A stretch of DNA of 43,588 nt from Laceyella putida (lineage in GTDB: Bacteria; Bacillota; Bacilli; Thermoactinomycetales; Thermoactinomycetaceae): assembly GCF_042665195.1 (NCBI RefSeq), contig NZ_JBHTBW010000038.1, positions 1 to 43,588 on the forward strand, given 5' to 3'. The stretch's first letter is position 1. The number at the start of each line of letters is the position of its first letter. The translations under genes were made by a program, and so were the position numbers. Positions 25,137-32,476 of this stretch are shown here, one piece after another. Under the pieces are notes generated by a model. That model worked only from the letters and a program-made list of their open reading frames with translations, did no database searches and was not told the origin of the DNA.

Positions 25137-26014
25137 AAACTAAAAAAAGCAAAGTACAAGAGTATACCGTTATTGAAAGCCTAGTTAATAAATACTCTGT
25201 GGCATTATTATGTAAAATTGCAGGGGTATCCCGAAGTGGGTACTACAAGTGGCTAAAACGTAAAAATTACTGGACACCAAAACAACAAGAAAATATAGAA
25301 ATCCAACGAAAAATAATGGAGTGCCATCATAAACTACATGGAATTTACGGATATCCACGGATGAAAGTTTGGCTTCGCCAAACTTATGGGATCAATATTA
25401 ATCATAAGCGTGTCTATCGACTGATGAAAGAAATGGGCATCCAGGCACACATCAGAAGAAAAAAGAGATATTTTGGTCGGAAGAATCCAGTTGTCATCGG
25501 TAGCAATCTTTTAAACCGAAATTTTCAAACGTCAAATCCTAATAAAAAATGGGCGACAGATATTACATATCTCCAGTTCAATCATCAACGGTTGTATTTA
25601 TCTGTTATTTGCGACTTATTCAACAACGAGGTTGTAGCTTATAAAGTCAGTGCGCGAAATGACTTGAAACTCGTAATGGATACAGTTAAAACTGCCATAA
25701 AAAGACGAGATATAAATGGAGTTCTCTTGCATAGTGACCAAGGATACCAGTACACATCCCGAAGATACCACGACTTACTAAAGAAATATAACATTACGGC
25801 TAGTATGTCCAGAAAGGGCAACTGTTTAGATAACGCATGTATTGAAAGCTTTTTCAGTCATCTTAAGTCAGAATTAATGTACCTTCGCTCATTTAAAACG
25901 GCTGATGAAGTAAAACAAGCCATCGACCGCTATATCCATTTCTATAATAACAACCGTTTTCAGGCAAAACTAAATAACCTTAGTCCTGTTCAATACAGAA
26001 CTAAGGTTTCTTGA
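25133..26014 (+). CDS. IS3-family transposase OrfB (DDE integrase domain)
   Basis: A 293-residue rve-type integrase. An HTH_21-like N-terminal part (HHKLHGIYGYPRMKVWLRQ) precedes the catalytic core: Asp in KWATDITYLQF, Asp in LLHSDQGYQYTS, and Glu in SRKGNCLDNACIESFFSHLK, the D-D-35-E pattern. The C-terminal YNNNRFQAKLNNLSPVQYR is typical of IS150-group members. It begins at a GTG overlapping the orfA stop, but is more probably made as an OrfAB fusion by frameshifting. It appears intact. Confidence 0.93.
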   Translation: MKTKKSKVQEYTVIESLVNKYSVALLCKIAGVSRSGYYKWLKRKNYWTPKQQENIEIQRKIMECHHKLHGIYGYPRMKVWLRQTYGININHKRVYRLMKEMGIQAHIRRKKRYFGRKNPVVIGSNLLNRNFQTSNPNKKWATDITYLQFNHQRLYLSVICDLFNNEVVAYKVSARNDLKLVMDTVKTAIKRRDINGVLLHSDQGYQYTSRRYHDLLKKYNITASMSRKGNCLDNACIESFFSHLKSELMYLRSFKTADEVKQAIDRYIHFYNNNRFQAKLNNLSPVQYRTKVS

Positions 26015-26041
26015 GTAGCTTTTTTCATTATGTCTACTTGA

Positions 26042-26211
26042 CATGGGTAAGACCAGATTTAATCTTGGGTAGCTTTTCCCATTTCTTGGGCAGATGGCAT
26101 CAAATTGGAGCTTCACTCCCTCTACCCCTATCCCGTTTACCCGATTCACAGGGAATTGACGGGGTGCAAGTTCAGTATTATGCTTACATGATCATAATTC
26201 AGAATTTGTAG
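26042..26211 (+). pseudogene. Possible 3' part of the interrupted methyltransferase gene
   Basis: Directly beyond the IS right end an open frame reads WVRPDLILGSFSHFLGRW, then QIGASLPLPLSRL and VQYYAYMIIIQNL before TAG. It has no start or ribosome binding site, fits the C-terminal helix-strand of a class I methyltransferase, and is in the same direction as the 5' part. The join itself is inferred. Confidence 0.4.
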
Positions 26212-26230
26212 AATGATTGGAGGAACCACG

Positions 26231-26620
26231 ATGAAAGTGACGCGCAAGAATCCCGGCGATGTCGCACCTCCCATCTGGCCTTATACACATCTCTCCATTG
26301 TGCCGAGGGGAGCTGATTTGCTCGTTCTTTCCGGCCAGGTTGGGACAGACGCCGAGGGGAATTTGCCATCTGATGCGGAAGGGCAAATGCACAACGCCTT
26401 GAACAACGTGTTGCGCATTTTAAACAGTGAAGGCGTAACTGCGGAAGGAATCATCAAAATCAATATCTGGTTGACCGAACCTGTTGAAAGGGATCGCTTC
26501 CTTGAAGTTTGGAGCCAATTTCACGGCGGAACACCACCGGCGACGACCATGGCCTATGTTACCTCATTGGCTCAACCCGCGCTTAAGGTGGAAGTGGAAG
26601 CGTGGGCGGCGCGATGGTGA
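26231..26620 (+). CDS. RidA/YjgF-family deaminase
   Basis: A 129-residue RidA-fold protein. Landmarks are VPRGADLLVLSGQVGTDAEG, the long helix MHNALNNVLRILNSEGV, IIKINIWLTEP and a C-terminal beta strand LKVEVEAWA. RidA proteins hydrolyse reactive enamine/imine intermediates, and the family is trimeric. In archetypal RidA the substrate Arg lies in a TxY/F-V-R segment; here the equivalent stretch is TMAYVTSL without Arg, so substrate range may differ (an Rid-subfamily variant). GGAGG lies 8 nt before the ATG at 26231. It is monocistronic. Confidence 0.88.
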   Translation: MKVTRKNPGDVAPPIWPYTHLSIVPRGADLLVLSGQVGTDAEGNLPSDAEGQMHNALNNVLRILNSEGVTAEGIIKINIWLTEPVERDRFLEVWSQFHGGTPPATTMAYVTSLAQPALKVEVEAWAARW

Positions 26621-26760
26621 TTGGTTGATCTCAATTCCAGCGTGACCGATTGTTCGCCAATGTGTCGCTCCCAGCATCACGACTCCAAGTCTCCGCTTTC
26701 ATACAATGATAAATCTGAACATCAACCAAATCGTCTACAAACGGGGAAATATATTGTATC

Positions 26761-26874
26761 ATGAATGATTGATTACAAGATGACTACTTGGTTGTACACT
26801 TTCCAGAAACACCTGACCCTGTGGGAAACTATTTGAATCGGATACTGGTAAGAATGCAGAGCCTATGGTGTTGA
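26761..26874 (+). pseudogene. Short coding remnant with in-frame TGA
   Basis: ATG AAT GAT TGA is followed in the same frame by LQDDYLVVHFPETPDPVGNY and LNRILVRMQ before a stop. The fragment looks like real protein but is only 37 codons, with a nonsense codon at 26770-26772. I cannot name the family. Confidence 0.35.
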
Positions 26875-26971
26875 AGTAAATAAATAATATGTATAGTGAT
26901 AATGTATGTTCACTGATCAATACCAAAGAGATAACAACAGTAATAAATAACTCTCTTTACCGATCTTGATC

Positions 26972-27151
26972 TCATAAAATCTCTTTGACGTATCGCTTGT
27001 ACATTCGTTTGCAAACCATTTTGCCCGTTTTCGCATCTTTGGACAAGACCCAATCGCAAAGTTTGTTGTGGTAGATCGGCTTTTGACCTATGTCTGTTAG
27101 ATAACAGACGACTGTATGCTGCAAAAATGGCAAGAGTGAGAGTAAATTCAC
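26972..27151 (-). pseudogene. C-terminal fragment of an unknown basic protein
   Basis: A minus-strand frame reads LPFLQHTVVCYLTDIGQKP, then YHNKLCDWVLSKDAKTG and KMVCKRMYKRYVKEIL before TGA. The composition is clearly protein-like with a basic tail, but a stop lies just upstream and there is no ribosome binding site, so only the last 59 codons remain. The style suggests a phage or mobile-element protein. Family not recognised. Confidence 0.4.
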
Positions 27152-27257
27152 GTTGGGCTACACCTTCAGAAATAGAGGAATTTGCTACATTGAGATACAT
27201 TGAGACGCTTTTCGACTAAAGATGGGGGCAAGAGTTTACAGGTAAGGAGGTAATGAT

Positions 27258-27650
27258 ATGTTCCAAAATGAACCAATACAAACGGAGTTAGGTGAAATTG
27301 ATGGGCGAAATGGCATTTATTTAGATGATGTAAAACAAACATTCTCTCCGAATCAATTGACTTTTGTGGGGGATATAAACGGCAATCTTTGCACAAATAA
27401 CACTTTAGGATATCGATGGTATTCTTATGAGCTTACTTTTCATCAAGTTCAGGCTTATGATTGCCGAGAGCTTGAGATTTGTAAGTGGAAGGTGATCTCT
27501 AGTTTTGATGAAGTGAAGAATTCGGAACTGATTAAGGAGCTTCGATTGGAAGGTAAGGGATATAAACACTATATCCTCTCAACCTATGATTATATATATC
27601 AAGTAATCGCCAAAGACTTTGAACTGAAAATTACAGGACATAGATCTTAG
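27258..27650 (+). CDS. Hypothetical protein (130 aa)
   Basis: A 130-residue acidic protein behind an excellent AAGGAGG 7 nt upstream of the ATG. It is rich in aromatic residues (YRWYSYELTFHQVQAYD, KHYILSTYDYIYQVI) with alternating strands, and has no signal peptide or membrane span. A strong terminator follows 25 nt after the stop. It is a complete single-gene unit in AT-rich accessory DNA next to a toxin/immunity-like pair. Its size and style recall immunity proteins of polymorphic toxins, but I see no family signature; the role is unknown. Confidence 0.75.
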   Translation: MFQNEPIQTELGEIDGRNGIYLDDVKQTFSPNQLTFVGDINGNLCTNNTLGYRWYSYELTFHQVQAYDCRELEICKWKVISSFDEVKNSELIKELRLEGKGYKHYILSTYDYIYQVIAKDFELKITGHRS

Positions 27651-27675
27651 AAGCCTTCTACGAAATCATTTATCC

Positions 27676-27713
27676 ACCCTAAACGAGTTCCATATGCTCG
27701 TTTAGGGTTTTTT
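27676..27713 (+). terminator. Strong terminator after the 130-aa hypothetical gene
   Basis: ACCCTAAACGAG and CTCGTTTAGGGT form a perfect 12-bp stem with a 9-nt loop, followed by TTTTT. Confidence 0.92.
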
Positions 27714-27888
27714 GTTGCTCGTTAAGACTCGTCCACCGGGAAAATGGCATACAAAGTCGTCTCCATGCTCTACGAGCGCAAGGTTACACTATTTGTAATC
27801 TATCGTGCCGCTTTCCGACTTATCTCGGATTAACCCCATTATATGCACATGCCAGGGCAATAAAGAAGGGATCGTACACAATGACTAA

Positions 27889-27912
27889 AGCCTAGCTTAT
27901 ATAAGCTAGGCT
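27889..27912 (-). terminator. 24-bp perfect palindrome ending the toxin/immunity operon
   Basis: AGCCTAGCTTAT and ATAAGCTAGGCT are exact reverse complements without a spacer, 6 nt beyond the stop of the minus-strand small gene. A cruciform/terminator function is likely; the T-run is short. The stretch 27714-27888 holds no recognisable gene. Confidence 0.65.
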
Positions 27913-27918
27913 CGATAA

Positions 27919-28158
27919 TTAATACACAAAATCCACTTGAACGTCAGACCATATTTGCTCTAAACGTTGATCGGCTATTCTTATTTGATCTAACAGGTTC
28001 GATAGTGTTTGGAAATTTTCCGGCTGATCACTGTTAGACTTACAAAACGAAAAACCATCTGGTGTAACGGTAATTGAGTATTGTTCACCCTTGTAAGTAA
28101 ACTCAACTTCTCTACCCATATTTAAGTAGTCAATCAGTTGTTCATAAGTTAGTTCCAC
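27919..28158 (-). CDS. Small protein, candidate immunity partner
   Basis: A 79-residue acidic protein starting at a GTG (VELTYEQLIDYLNMGREVEF) with GGAG 8 nt upstream; the frame is open further to 28224 without family-like sequence. The middle is beta-rich (YKGEQYSITVTPDGFSFCKS) and the end helical (LLDQIRIADQRLEQIW). It starts 20 nt after the secreted toxin-like gene on the same strand, the usual order for a toxin and its immunity gene. The immunity role is inferred from position, size and acidity only. Confidence 0.6.
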   Translation of the reverse strand: MELTYEQLIDYLNMGREVEFTYKGEQYSITVTPDGFSFCKSNSDQPENFQTLSNLLDQIRIADQRLEQIWSDVQVDFVY

Positions 28159-28178
28159 ATGATTCACTCCAACTTTGA

Positions 28179-28712
28179 TCAGTACCATGGTCCACGAGAG
28201 GGTTTTCCATTTTTCCATGTCCAATCATGGCGATGTGGTACTTTTGGATGTTGTTTGGGATTTCCATGATTAGTATAATCGATATCTAAATCTGCGTTAC
28301 CATCTTCGTCATAGTATCTTCTTTGAATAACCTGACTGGTTCCTTTTCGGATTAAGTCTCTGCTAGAGTAAGGTTTCATTCCTTTAATCGGCAAATTGTT
28401 TGATTCTCCGGTATGTGAGTGATTTTTTGTTTTAGCACCTTTTTTCTTAGCCTTCTCATATTCTTGTTTCATTAACAATATAAGAGGGATACCTGATCTT
28501 GAATCTTTAGGTAGTTGTTTAAGTTCTTCTTCAGTTAAACTCACAACCTCATCAGATGCACTTTCTGAGACATCACCGATAGGCTCTACAAAAGTTTCAT
28601 GATCAGCATAGATTGTTTGGTCGACAAGATCAGCAAAAACTCCTGGAACATTTGATAAAACAATAGAGAAACTTAGCAGTAAAGCTAATAAACCAAATTT
28701 AAATTTCTTCAT
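28179..28712 (-). CDS. Secreted protein with candidate polymorphic-toxin C-terminus
   Basis: A 177-residue protein with a Sec signal peptide (KKFKFG, hydrophobic LLALLLSFSIVLS, cleavage after VFA near 27). A charged linker with EEELKQLPKDSRSG and KKKGAKTKNHSHTG follows. The last 60 residues, YSSRDLIRKGTSQVIQRRYY, DEDGNADLDIDYTNHG and PHRHDW, form a compact His/Asp/Arg-rich module that I recall as a recurrent C-terminal domain of Rhs- and LXG-type toxin proteins. AAGAGG lies before the ATG. Here it is fused directly to a signal peptide instead of a large carrier. The toxin activity is inference. Confidence 0.65.
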   Translation of the reverse strand: MKKFKFGLLALLLSFSIVLSNVPGVFADLVDQTIYADHETFVEPIGDVSESASDEVVSLTEEELKQLPKDSRSGIPLILLMKQEYEKAKKKGAKTKNHSHTGESNNLPIKGMKPYSSRDLIRKGTSQVIQRRYYDEDGNADLDIDYTNHGNPKQHPKVPHRHDWTWKNGKPSRGPWY

Positions 28713-28848
28713 TCAAATTACCTCTTTCCACAAGGATTAGAAATAAATTATGCGAGTTAATGTTTGCAAAAGTTTTAAGGAAGTTATGCACAAATTAAAT
28801 TTCACAATATTGTAATCTAGAATAATCAATCTACTGGGGACTGAATAA

Positions 28849-29083
28849 ATGAATAACTGGATGAAAGTGATTGCCGCCGCGGGTAGTTCACTTATCACAC
28901 TCCTTTATGGAGGGTGGAGTGAACTCCTGACGGCGCTTTGTGTTTTAATGGCGATTGACTTTGCCACAGGCTGGGTAGCGTCCGCGATGTAAGGGACACT
29001 TTCTTCCAAAACGGGCGCAAGAGGCATTGCCAAGAAGATGGTGATTCTGTTGGTCATCGTACTCTTTTCATGTCGTAATCATT
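28849..29083 (+). pseudogene. Phage holin (phi29/TcdE-like family), broken
   Basis: The frame begins MNNWMKVIAAAGSSLITLLY, continues with the second helix LLTALCVLMAIDFATGWVA and meets TAA at 28990-28992. It resumes in frame with GTLSSKTGARGIAKKMVILL, the signature loop and third helix of the family. Holins of this type have Gln or a similar residue where the TAA stands (one C-to-T change). After LLVIV the family sequence is lost to a deletion or shift near 29070. Such holins come from prophage lysis modules, marking this stretch as phage-derived. Confidence 0.75.
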
Positions 29084-29146
29084 GAGGAAAAATCTGCGGA
29101 AGGAGGAGAAAGGGCTCTTTATAATAACAGATAACCTCTTGAGGTA

Positions 29147-29434
29147 AATGAAATTACGTTAGTAGATATTCTCGGATCAGACAAGGATGAAGTGGTGGAC
29201 GCAGTGGAGTTGAAAATTGAACGAGATAACATTTATGACCACATCCATATCTTGGATGAACGGGAGAAAGAGGTGATCTGTTGCCGATTTGGATTGAAGG
29301 GCGAAGAAGAGAAAACGCAAAGGGAAATTGCCAAAGAGTTGGGGATATCGAGATCGTATGTGTCACGCATCGAAAAAAGGGCGTTGATTAAGTTGTTGCA
29401 TGAGTATTACCGGGCTGGGAAGAGAAGAGAGTGA
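29147..29434 (+). pseudogene. sigK: C-terminal part of sporulation sigma factor K (SpoIIIC-like)
   Basis: From the codon AAT at 29147 the frame encodes NEITLVDILGSDKDEVVDAV, region 4 with HILDEREKEVICCRFGL, EKTQREIAKELGISRSYVSR (helix-turn-helix) and IEKRALIKLLHEYYRAGK, about 95 residues. This is the C-terminal half of sigma-K, which directs late mother-cell transcription. The N-terminal half is absent from the window. In several bacilli sigK is split at this region by a prophage-like element excised by a serine recombinase; here the similarity starts exactly at an AATGA pentamer, with a phage holin remnant just upstream. A later Met (MVDAVEL) could start a short product, but it would not be functional alone. 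Confidence 0.85.
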
Positions 29435-29576
29435 TAGACAGGGGAACGATTGCTTTGGAATCCCTGTGAAATGATTCTTACGATCCGCATGGTAGTGGAA
29501 AAACAGATCCGAGACAGTAAATCACCGCTTCTGCGCATCAAAAGGCACTGAATTATGAAAATAAAGAACAACAATT

Positions 29577-29696
29577 AAATAACAACAAATAAAATTGCAG
29601 AAGAAAATAAAAAGACATTTTCTTAAGCGGGATGACGGTTTTATTTATTGTCCAGAGTGTGGTGGTGAAGATTACAGCGAAATGAAAGAAAAGTAA
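29577..29696 (+). pseudogene. Zinc-ribbon fragment in the gap after sigK
   Basis: An open stretch reads RHFLKRDDGFIYCPECGGED and ends in TAA at 29694. The CxxC pair suggests half of a zinc ribbon. No start or ribosome binding site is seen. The rest of 29435-29757 shows no feature I can support. Confidence 0.35.
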
Positions 29697-29757
29697 GAAT
29701 ATATGTGGTTTGGGTATGCCATAATATGAAGAAACCGAATATGAAAGGGATGTTTCA

Positions 29758-30375
29758 ATGATCCAAACATCAATCTCACCTATTTCTTCTGCCCAATCTT
29801 TTCTTGTGGGAACTAAACCCGCAGTATTGGAGAATGTAGCTAAAATCGATCCTAAACAGCTTAGAGAGTTAGAACGGTTCCCACATTTTTCCCTTTCTGA
29901 TGGTTTCGCTATGTTTTTTAAGACAGAAGATATGATGCGAAACTTTGAGGAATCAGTTGTTGGTCTGGAAGTGAAGAGTAAAGAGTATCAAATCATTTTG
30001 GGGAATGTTCTTGGTTATCCGCCTTTAGCGGTTGAATTTTTCGCAAAGAAATTTAGTGGGGAACTCTCTAAAGAAGAGTTTATGATGAGAAAGGTTAGCC
30101 TTCATTTTTCTGGGATTAGTTGTATGGGTGATGTTTTTGATCTAAGGGAAAATGTCAATTGGCTGTTGGAACTTCTGTTGTCCAACTTGGATATGGTCCT
30201 TGGCGACAATGATCCCTGCGACTTTTCGGACCGGCACCTGCCTTTGCATTTGGAAGAAAAAGGATCTGATTTTGCGGAAACGTATTTTCTCATTCGAACG
30301 CTCGTTCTTGTATTTTCCCGTTTTTTTGGGGGCGCAAATGGATACTGTCTGATGGGACTTTTCCATACCAAGTAG
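29758..30375 (+). CDS. Hypothetical protein (205 aa)
   Basis: An ATG with GAAAGGGA upstream opens a 205-codon frame. The first two thirds look genuine and cytoplasmic (ELERFPHFSLSDGFAMFF, VVGLEVKSKEYQIILGNVLG, YPPLAVEFFAKKF). The last third, after NVNWLLELL, has a different, less protein-like composition. The neighbouring frame from about 30300 to 30530 encodes a plausible membrane segment (QVVVFTLVLVSVGTIFIEVS) and a basic tail, so a frameshift or gene junction may lie near 30180-30330. I do not recognise either part. Confidence 0.5.
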   Translation: MIQTSISPISSAQSFLVGTKPAVLENVAKIDPKQLRELERFPHFSLSDGFAMFFKTEDMMRNFEESVVGLEVKSKEYQIILGNVLGYPPLAVEFFAKKFSGELSKEEFMMRKVSLHFSGISCMGDVFDLRENVNWLLELLLSNLDMVLGDNDPCDFSDRHLPLHLEEKGSDFAETYFLIRTLVLVFSRFFGGANGYCLMGLFHTK

Positions 30376-30491
30376 TCGTTTTTACTCTCGTTCTTGTTTC
30401 CGTTGGAACAATATTCATAGAAGTCAGTTTGTATTGGCTTGGACGGGAAGTAATCGGGCAAGCCGTCGCCGATATGAAAGAGAATAAACGG

Positions 30492-30547
30492 AAAAAAGCC
30501 GGTGTTCCCAAACCCTTATTGGAGCACCGGCTTTTTTTCTTGCAACG
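30492..30547. terminator. Bidirectional terminator between convergent genes
   Basis: AAAAAAGCCGGTG and CACCGGCTTTTTT form a perfect 13-bp stem with a 30-nt loop. A and T runs on either side suit both the plus-strand hypothetical gene and the minus-strand CDF gene. Confidence 0.88.
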
Positions 30548-30558
30548 ATCATCCCCAG

Positions 30559-31491
30559 TCAGTTTGTGGCCAAGAATCGTCTTCCGTAATCGCCATGATC
30601 ATGGATGGCGGGATGTTCCGCTTGAATGGTCGAATGTTCGATGCCGTATTTTTCTTTGAGGACCTGATTGATGGTCCGGATGACATAAAGGGGTTCAACA
30701 TCATCATGAATGAACACATGCGCCGTTAACGAGTAGTGGTCAGTGGAAACAGCCCATAAATGCATCTCATGGACATCCTCCACTCCTTCCACCGCCCCGA
30801 TATCCCCGCGGATCGCATCAAGATCAAACTGGTCCGGCACAGATTCCATTAAAATCAGATAGGATTCACGAATAATCTTGGCACCCCCATAAAAGATGAT
30901 GCCGCCGATGAGCATGCTGATCAACGGATCAAAAAAGGAATGGCCCGTAATGGAGATGAGAACGGAAGAAACGATAATCCCGACAGAGCTGAGCAAGTCC
31001 CCGAAAAAGTGCCAGAGCGCGCTTTTGATGTTCAAATTCCCTTCTTTCTTAGAGCTCCGACTCAGGACAAGGGTCAGAACCGCGTTCACAAGCAAGCCCA
31101 CGACGGCGATCATCAACATCAGTCGCATGTTGATTTCTTGCGGCTGGATCATTCGGTGTATGCCCTCGATGAATATGCCAATCGCAATGACCGCGAGCGC
31201 CAGCCCATTCAGGAAAGAGGCGATAATCTCAAAACGGAGGAAGCCGAAAGTGTACTTCCGGTCGGGATTCCTTGTAGCCAAGTAAATGGCGGCCAAACTC
31301 AATCCCAAAGCGAGAACATCCGAAATCATGTGCGCAGAATCGGACAAGAGAGCGAGGGAATGGGACAACAGTCCACCCGCAACCTCCACCATAGTGAAAA
31401 ATAACGTCAGCAACAGGGTGATCCATAAGGTCATCTTGGATGATTGCTGTTCTTTGACATGATTAAGGTGGTGATAATCATAGGTTTTCAT
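30559..31491 (-). CDS. czcD: CDF-family zinc (cobalt/cadmium) efflux transporter, CzcD-like
   Basis: A 310-residue cation diffusion facilitator with six helices. TM2 has the metal site SLALLSDSAHMISDVLAL and TM5 the second site LWHFFGDLLSSVG, the His/Asp pattern of zinc-type members. The cytoplasmic C-terminal domain (VEGVEDVHEMHLWAVSTD, LTAHVFIHDDVEP) includes the regulatory metal-binding fold, ending with the His-rich IQAEHPAIHDHGDYG. The N-terminus carries a short His motif (YDYHHLNH). The ATG at 31491 follows AAGGGGTGG. It exports zinc in exchange for protons. The gene stands alone and shares a terminator with its convergent neighbour. Confidence 0.93.
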   Translation of the reverse strand: MKTYDYHHLNHVKEQQSSKMTLWITLLLTLFFTMVEVAGGLLSHSLALLSDSAHMISDVLALGLSLAAIYLATRNPDRKYTFGFLRFEIIASFLNGLALAVIAIGIFIEGIHRMIQPQEINMRLMLMIAVVGLLVNAVLTLVLSRSSKKEGNLNIKSALWHFFGDLLSSVGIIVSSVLISITGHSFFDPLISMLIGGIIFYGGAKIIRESYLILMESVPDQFDLDAIRGDIGAVEGVEDVHEMHLWAVSTDHYSLTAHVFIHDDVEPLYVIRTINQVLKEKYGIEHSTIQAEHPAIHDHGDYGRRFLATN

Positions 31492-31699
31492 ATTTATTCC
31501 ACCCCTTATTTATAATGAATACTACTTAATAATTATTTTAATTATATACTTCCGTTTCATTTACATCAAGCGAACGGTTGACAAAGTTTTGTTTTAAATG
31601 GTGTCGGCATCCCAACCTGTAATTGGAGACAGCGGAAGAGTGGGGGGAGGAAAATACATCGTACGCCAAAATCGAAGGTTTCAAATGGGAAAGAATAAT

Positions 31700-31754
31700 A
31701 TTCAACAAACTTTCAGTTTCCATTCAGTGCGTTTTCAGTTATCAGTTGGATAAT
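31700..31754 (+). promoter_or_regulatory. 11-bp-phased TTCAG repeats and -10 of the regulator/kinase operon
   Basis: Four heptamers spaced exactly 11 bp: ATTCAAC (31700), TTTCAGT (31711), ATTCAGT (31722), TTTCAGT (31733). Ten bases after the CAG of the last repeat stands GATAAT (31749-31754). The same layout occurs before two downstream operons. It is best read as binding sites for the OmpR-type regulator encoded 40 bp downstream, giving autoregulation. Confidence 0.8.
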
Positions 31755-31792
31755 AGGTATATCATGTGAACGATGAAGGTGGTAGGTCACCA

Positions 31793-32476
31793 ATGCAACA
31801 ATTAAAGGGAGTCAAAATATTGGTAGTGGATGATGAACCCAATATCTTGCAATTTTTGGAGTTGGGTCTGCAAAATGAAGGATTTGAAGTGAAGACCGCC
31901 CAGGACGGCATGTCAGCCATGACCCTGATGAAGCAATTCCATCCGCATGTCGTGATCCTGGATGTCATGATGCCGGGAATAGACGGCTTCGAAGTGTGCC
32001 GGATGCTCAAAAAAATGAAAAATGTGGCGGTGATCATGCTGACGGCCAGGGATGAAGTGGATGACCGTGTGAAAGGCCTCACGCTGGGGGCTGATGATTA
32101 CATGGTGAAACCGTTCAGTTTTGAGGAATTGTTGGCCAGGATCTACGCCAGAATCCGAAACCAATTCCCCAACTTGTTTGGGGAAGTCGTGATCGGTCCG
32201 TTTCACATTGATGACCGCCGCAAAGAAATCAGGTTCGAAGACCGGGTGCTGGAACTGTCTCCAACGGAGTATGAACTGCTCAAATTTTTGGTTCTCAATC
32301 ATGGGTTGGTCTTAAGCAAGACGATGATTTTGGATAAAGTATGGGGCTACGATTTCGGAGGAGATGAAAATATCGTTGAGGTGTACATCCGCTCGCTGCG
32401 GGGGAAATTGAACGACAAAAACCACCAATTGATCCGAACCTTGCGGGGATCGGGATACCGGGTTGATCTGCCATGA
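31793..32476 (+). CDS. OmpR-family response regulator (YkoG-like)
   Basis: A 227-residue regulator. The receiver domain has D13-D14 in ILVVDDEPNI, the phospho-acceptor Asp57 in VVILDVMMPG and the Lys in YMVKPFSFEE. The winged helix has LSPTEYELLKFLVLNHG, the recognition helix in NIVEVYIRSLRGKL and ends LRGSGYRVD. I chose the ATG at 31793 (AAGGTGG upstream) over a GTG at 31766. It overlaps the kinase gene by 4 nt (ATGA). Direct 11-bp repeats in its own promoter and in two nearby promoters define a probable regulon. The combination with PepSY and glycosyltransferase genes recalls YkoG/YkoH of Bacillus subtilis. Confidence 0.93.
   Translation: MQQLKGVKILVVDDEPNILQFLELGLQNEGFEVKTAQDGMSAMTLMKQFHPHVVILDVMMPGIDGFEVCRMLKKMKNVAVIMLTARDEVDDRVKGLTLGADDYMVKPFSFEELLARIYARIRNQFPNLFGEVVIGPFHIDDRRKEIRFEDRVLELSPTEYELLKFLVLNHGLVLSKTMILDKVWGYDFGGDENIVEVYIRSLRGKLNDKNHQLIRTLRGSGYRVDLP

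Larger units (their letters stand above)
24780..26042 (+). mobile_element. IS3-family (IS150-like) insertion sequence
   Basis: About 1.26 kb with overlapping orfA and orfB. The ends are imperfect inverted repeats: CTAAGTGGACAGGAAAAAG at the left and, on the reverse strand of the right end, CAAGTAGACATAATGAAAAAAG. The element interrupts a methyltransferase gene. Exact ends and target duplication are uncertain. Confidence 0.8.
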
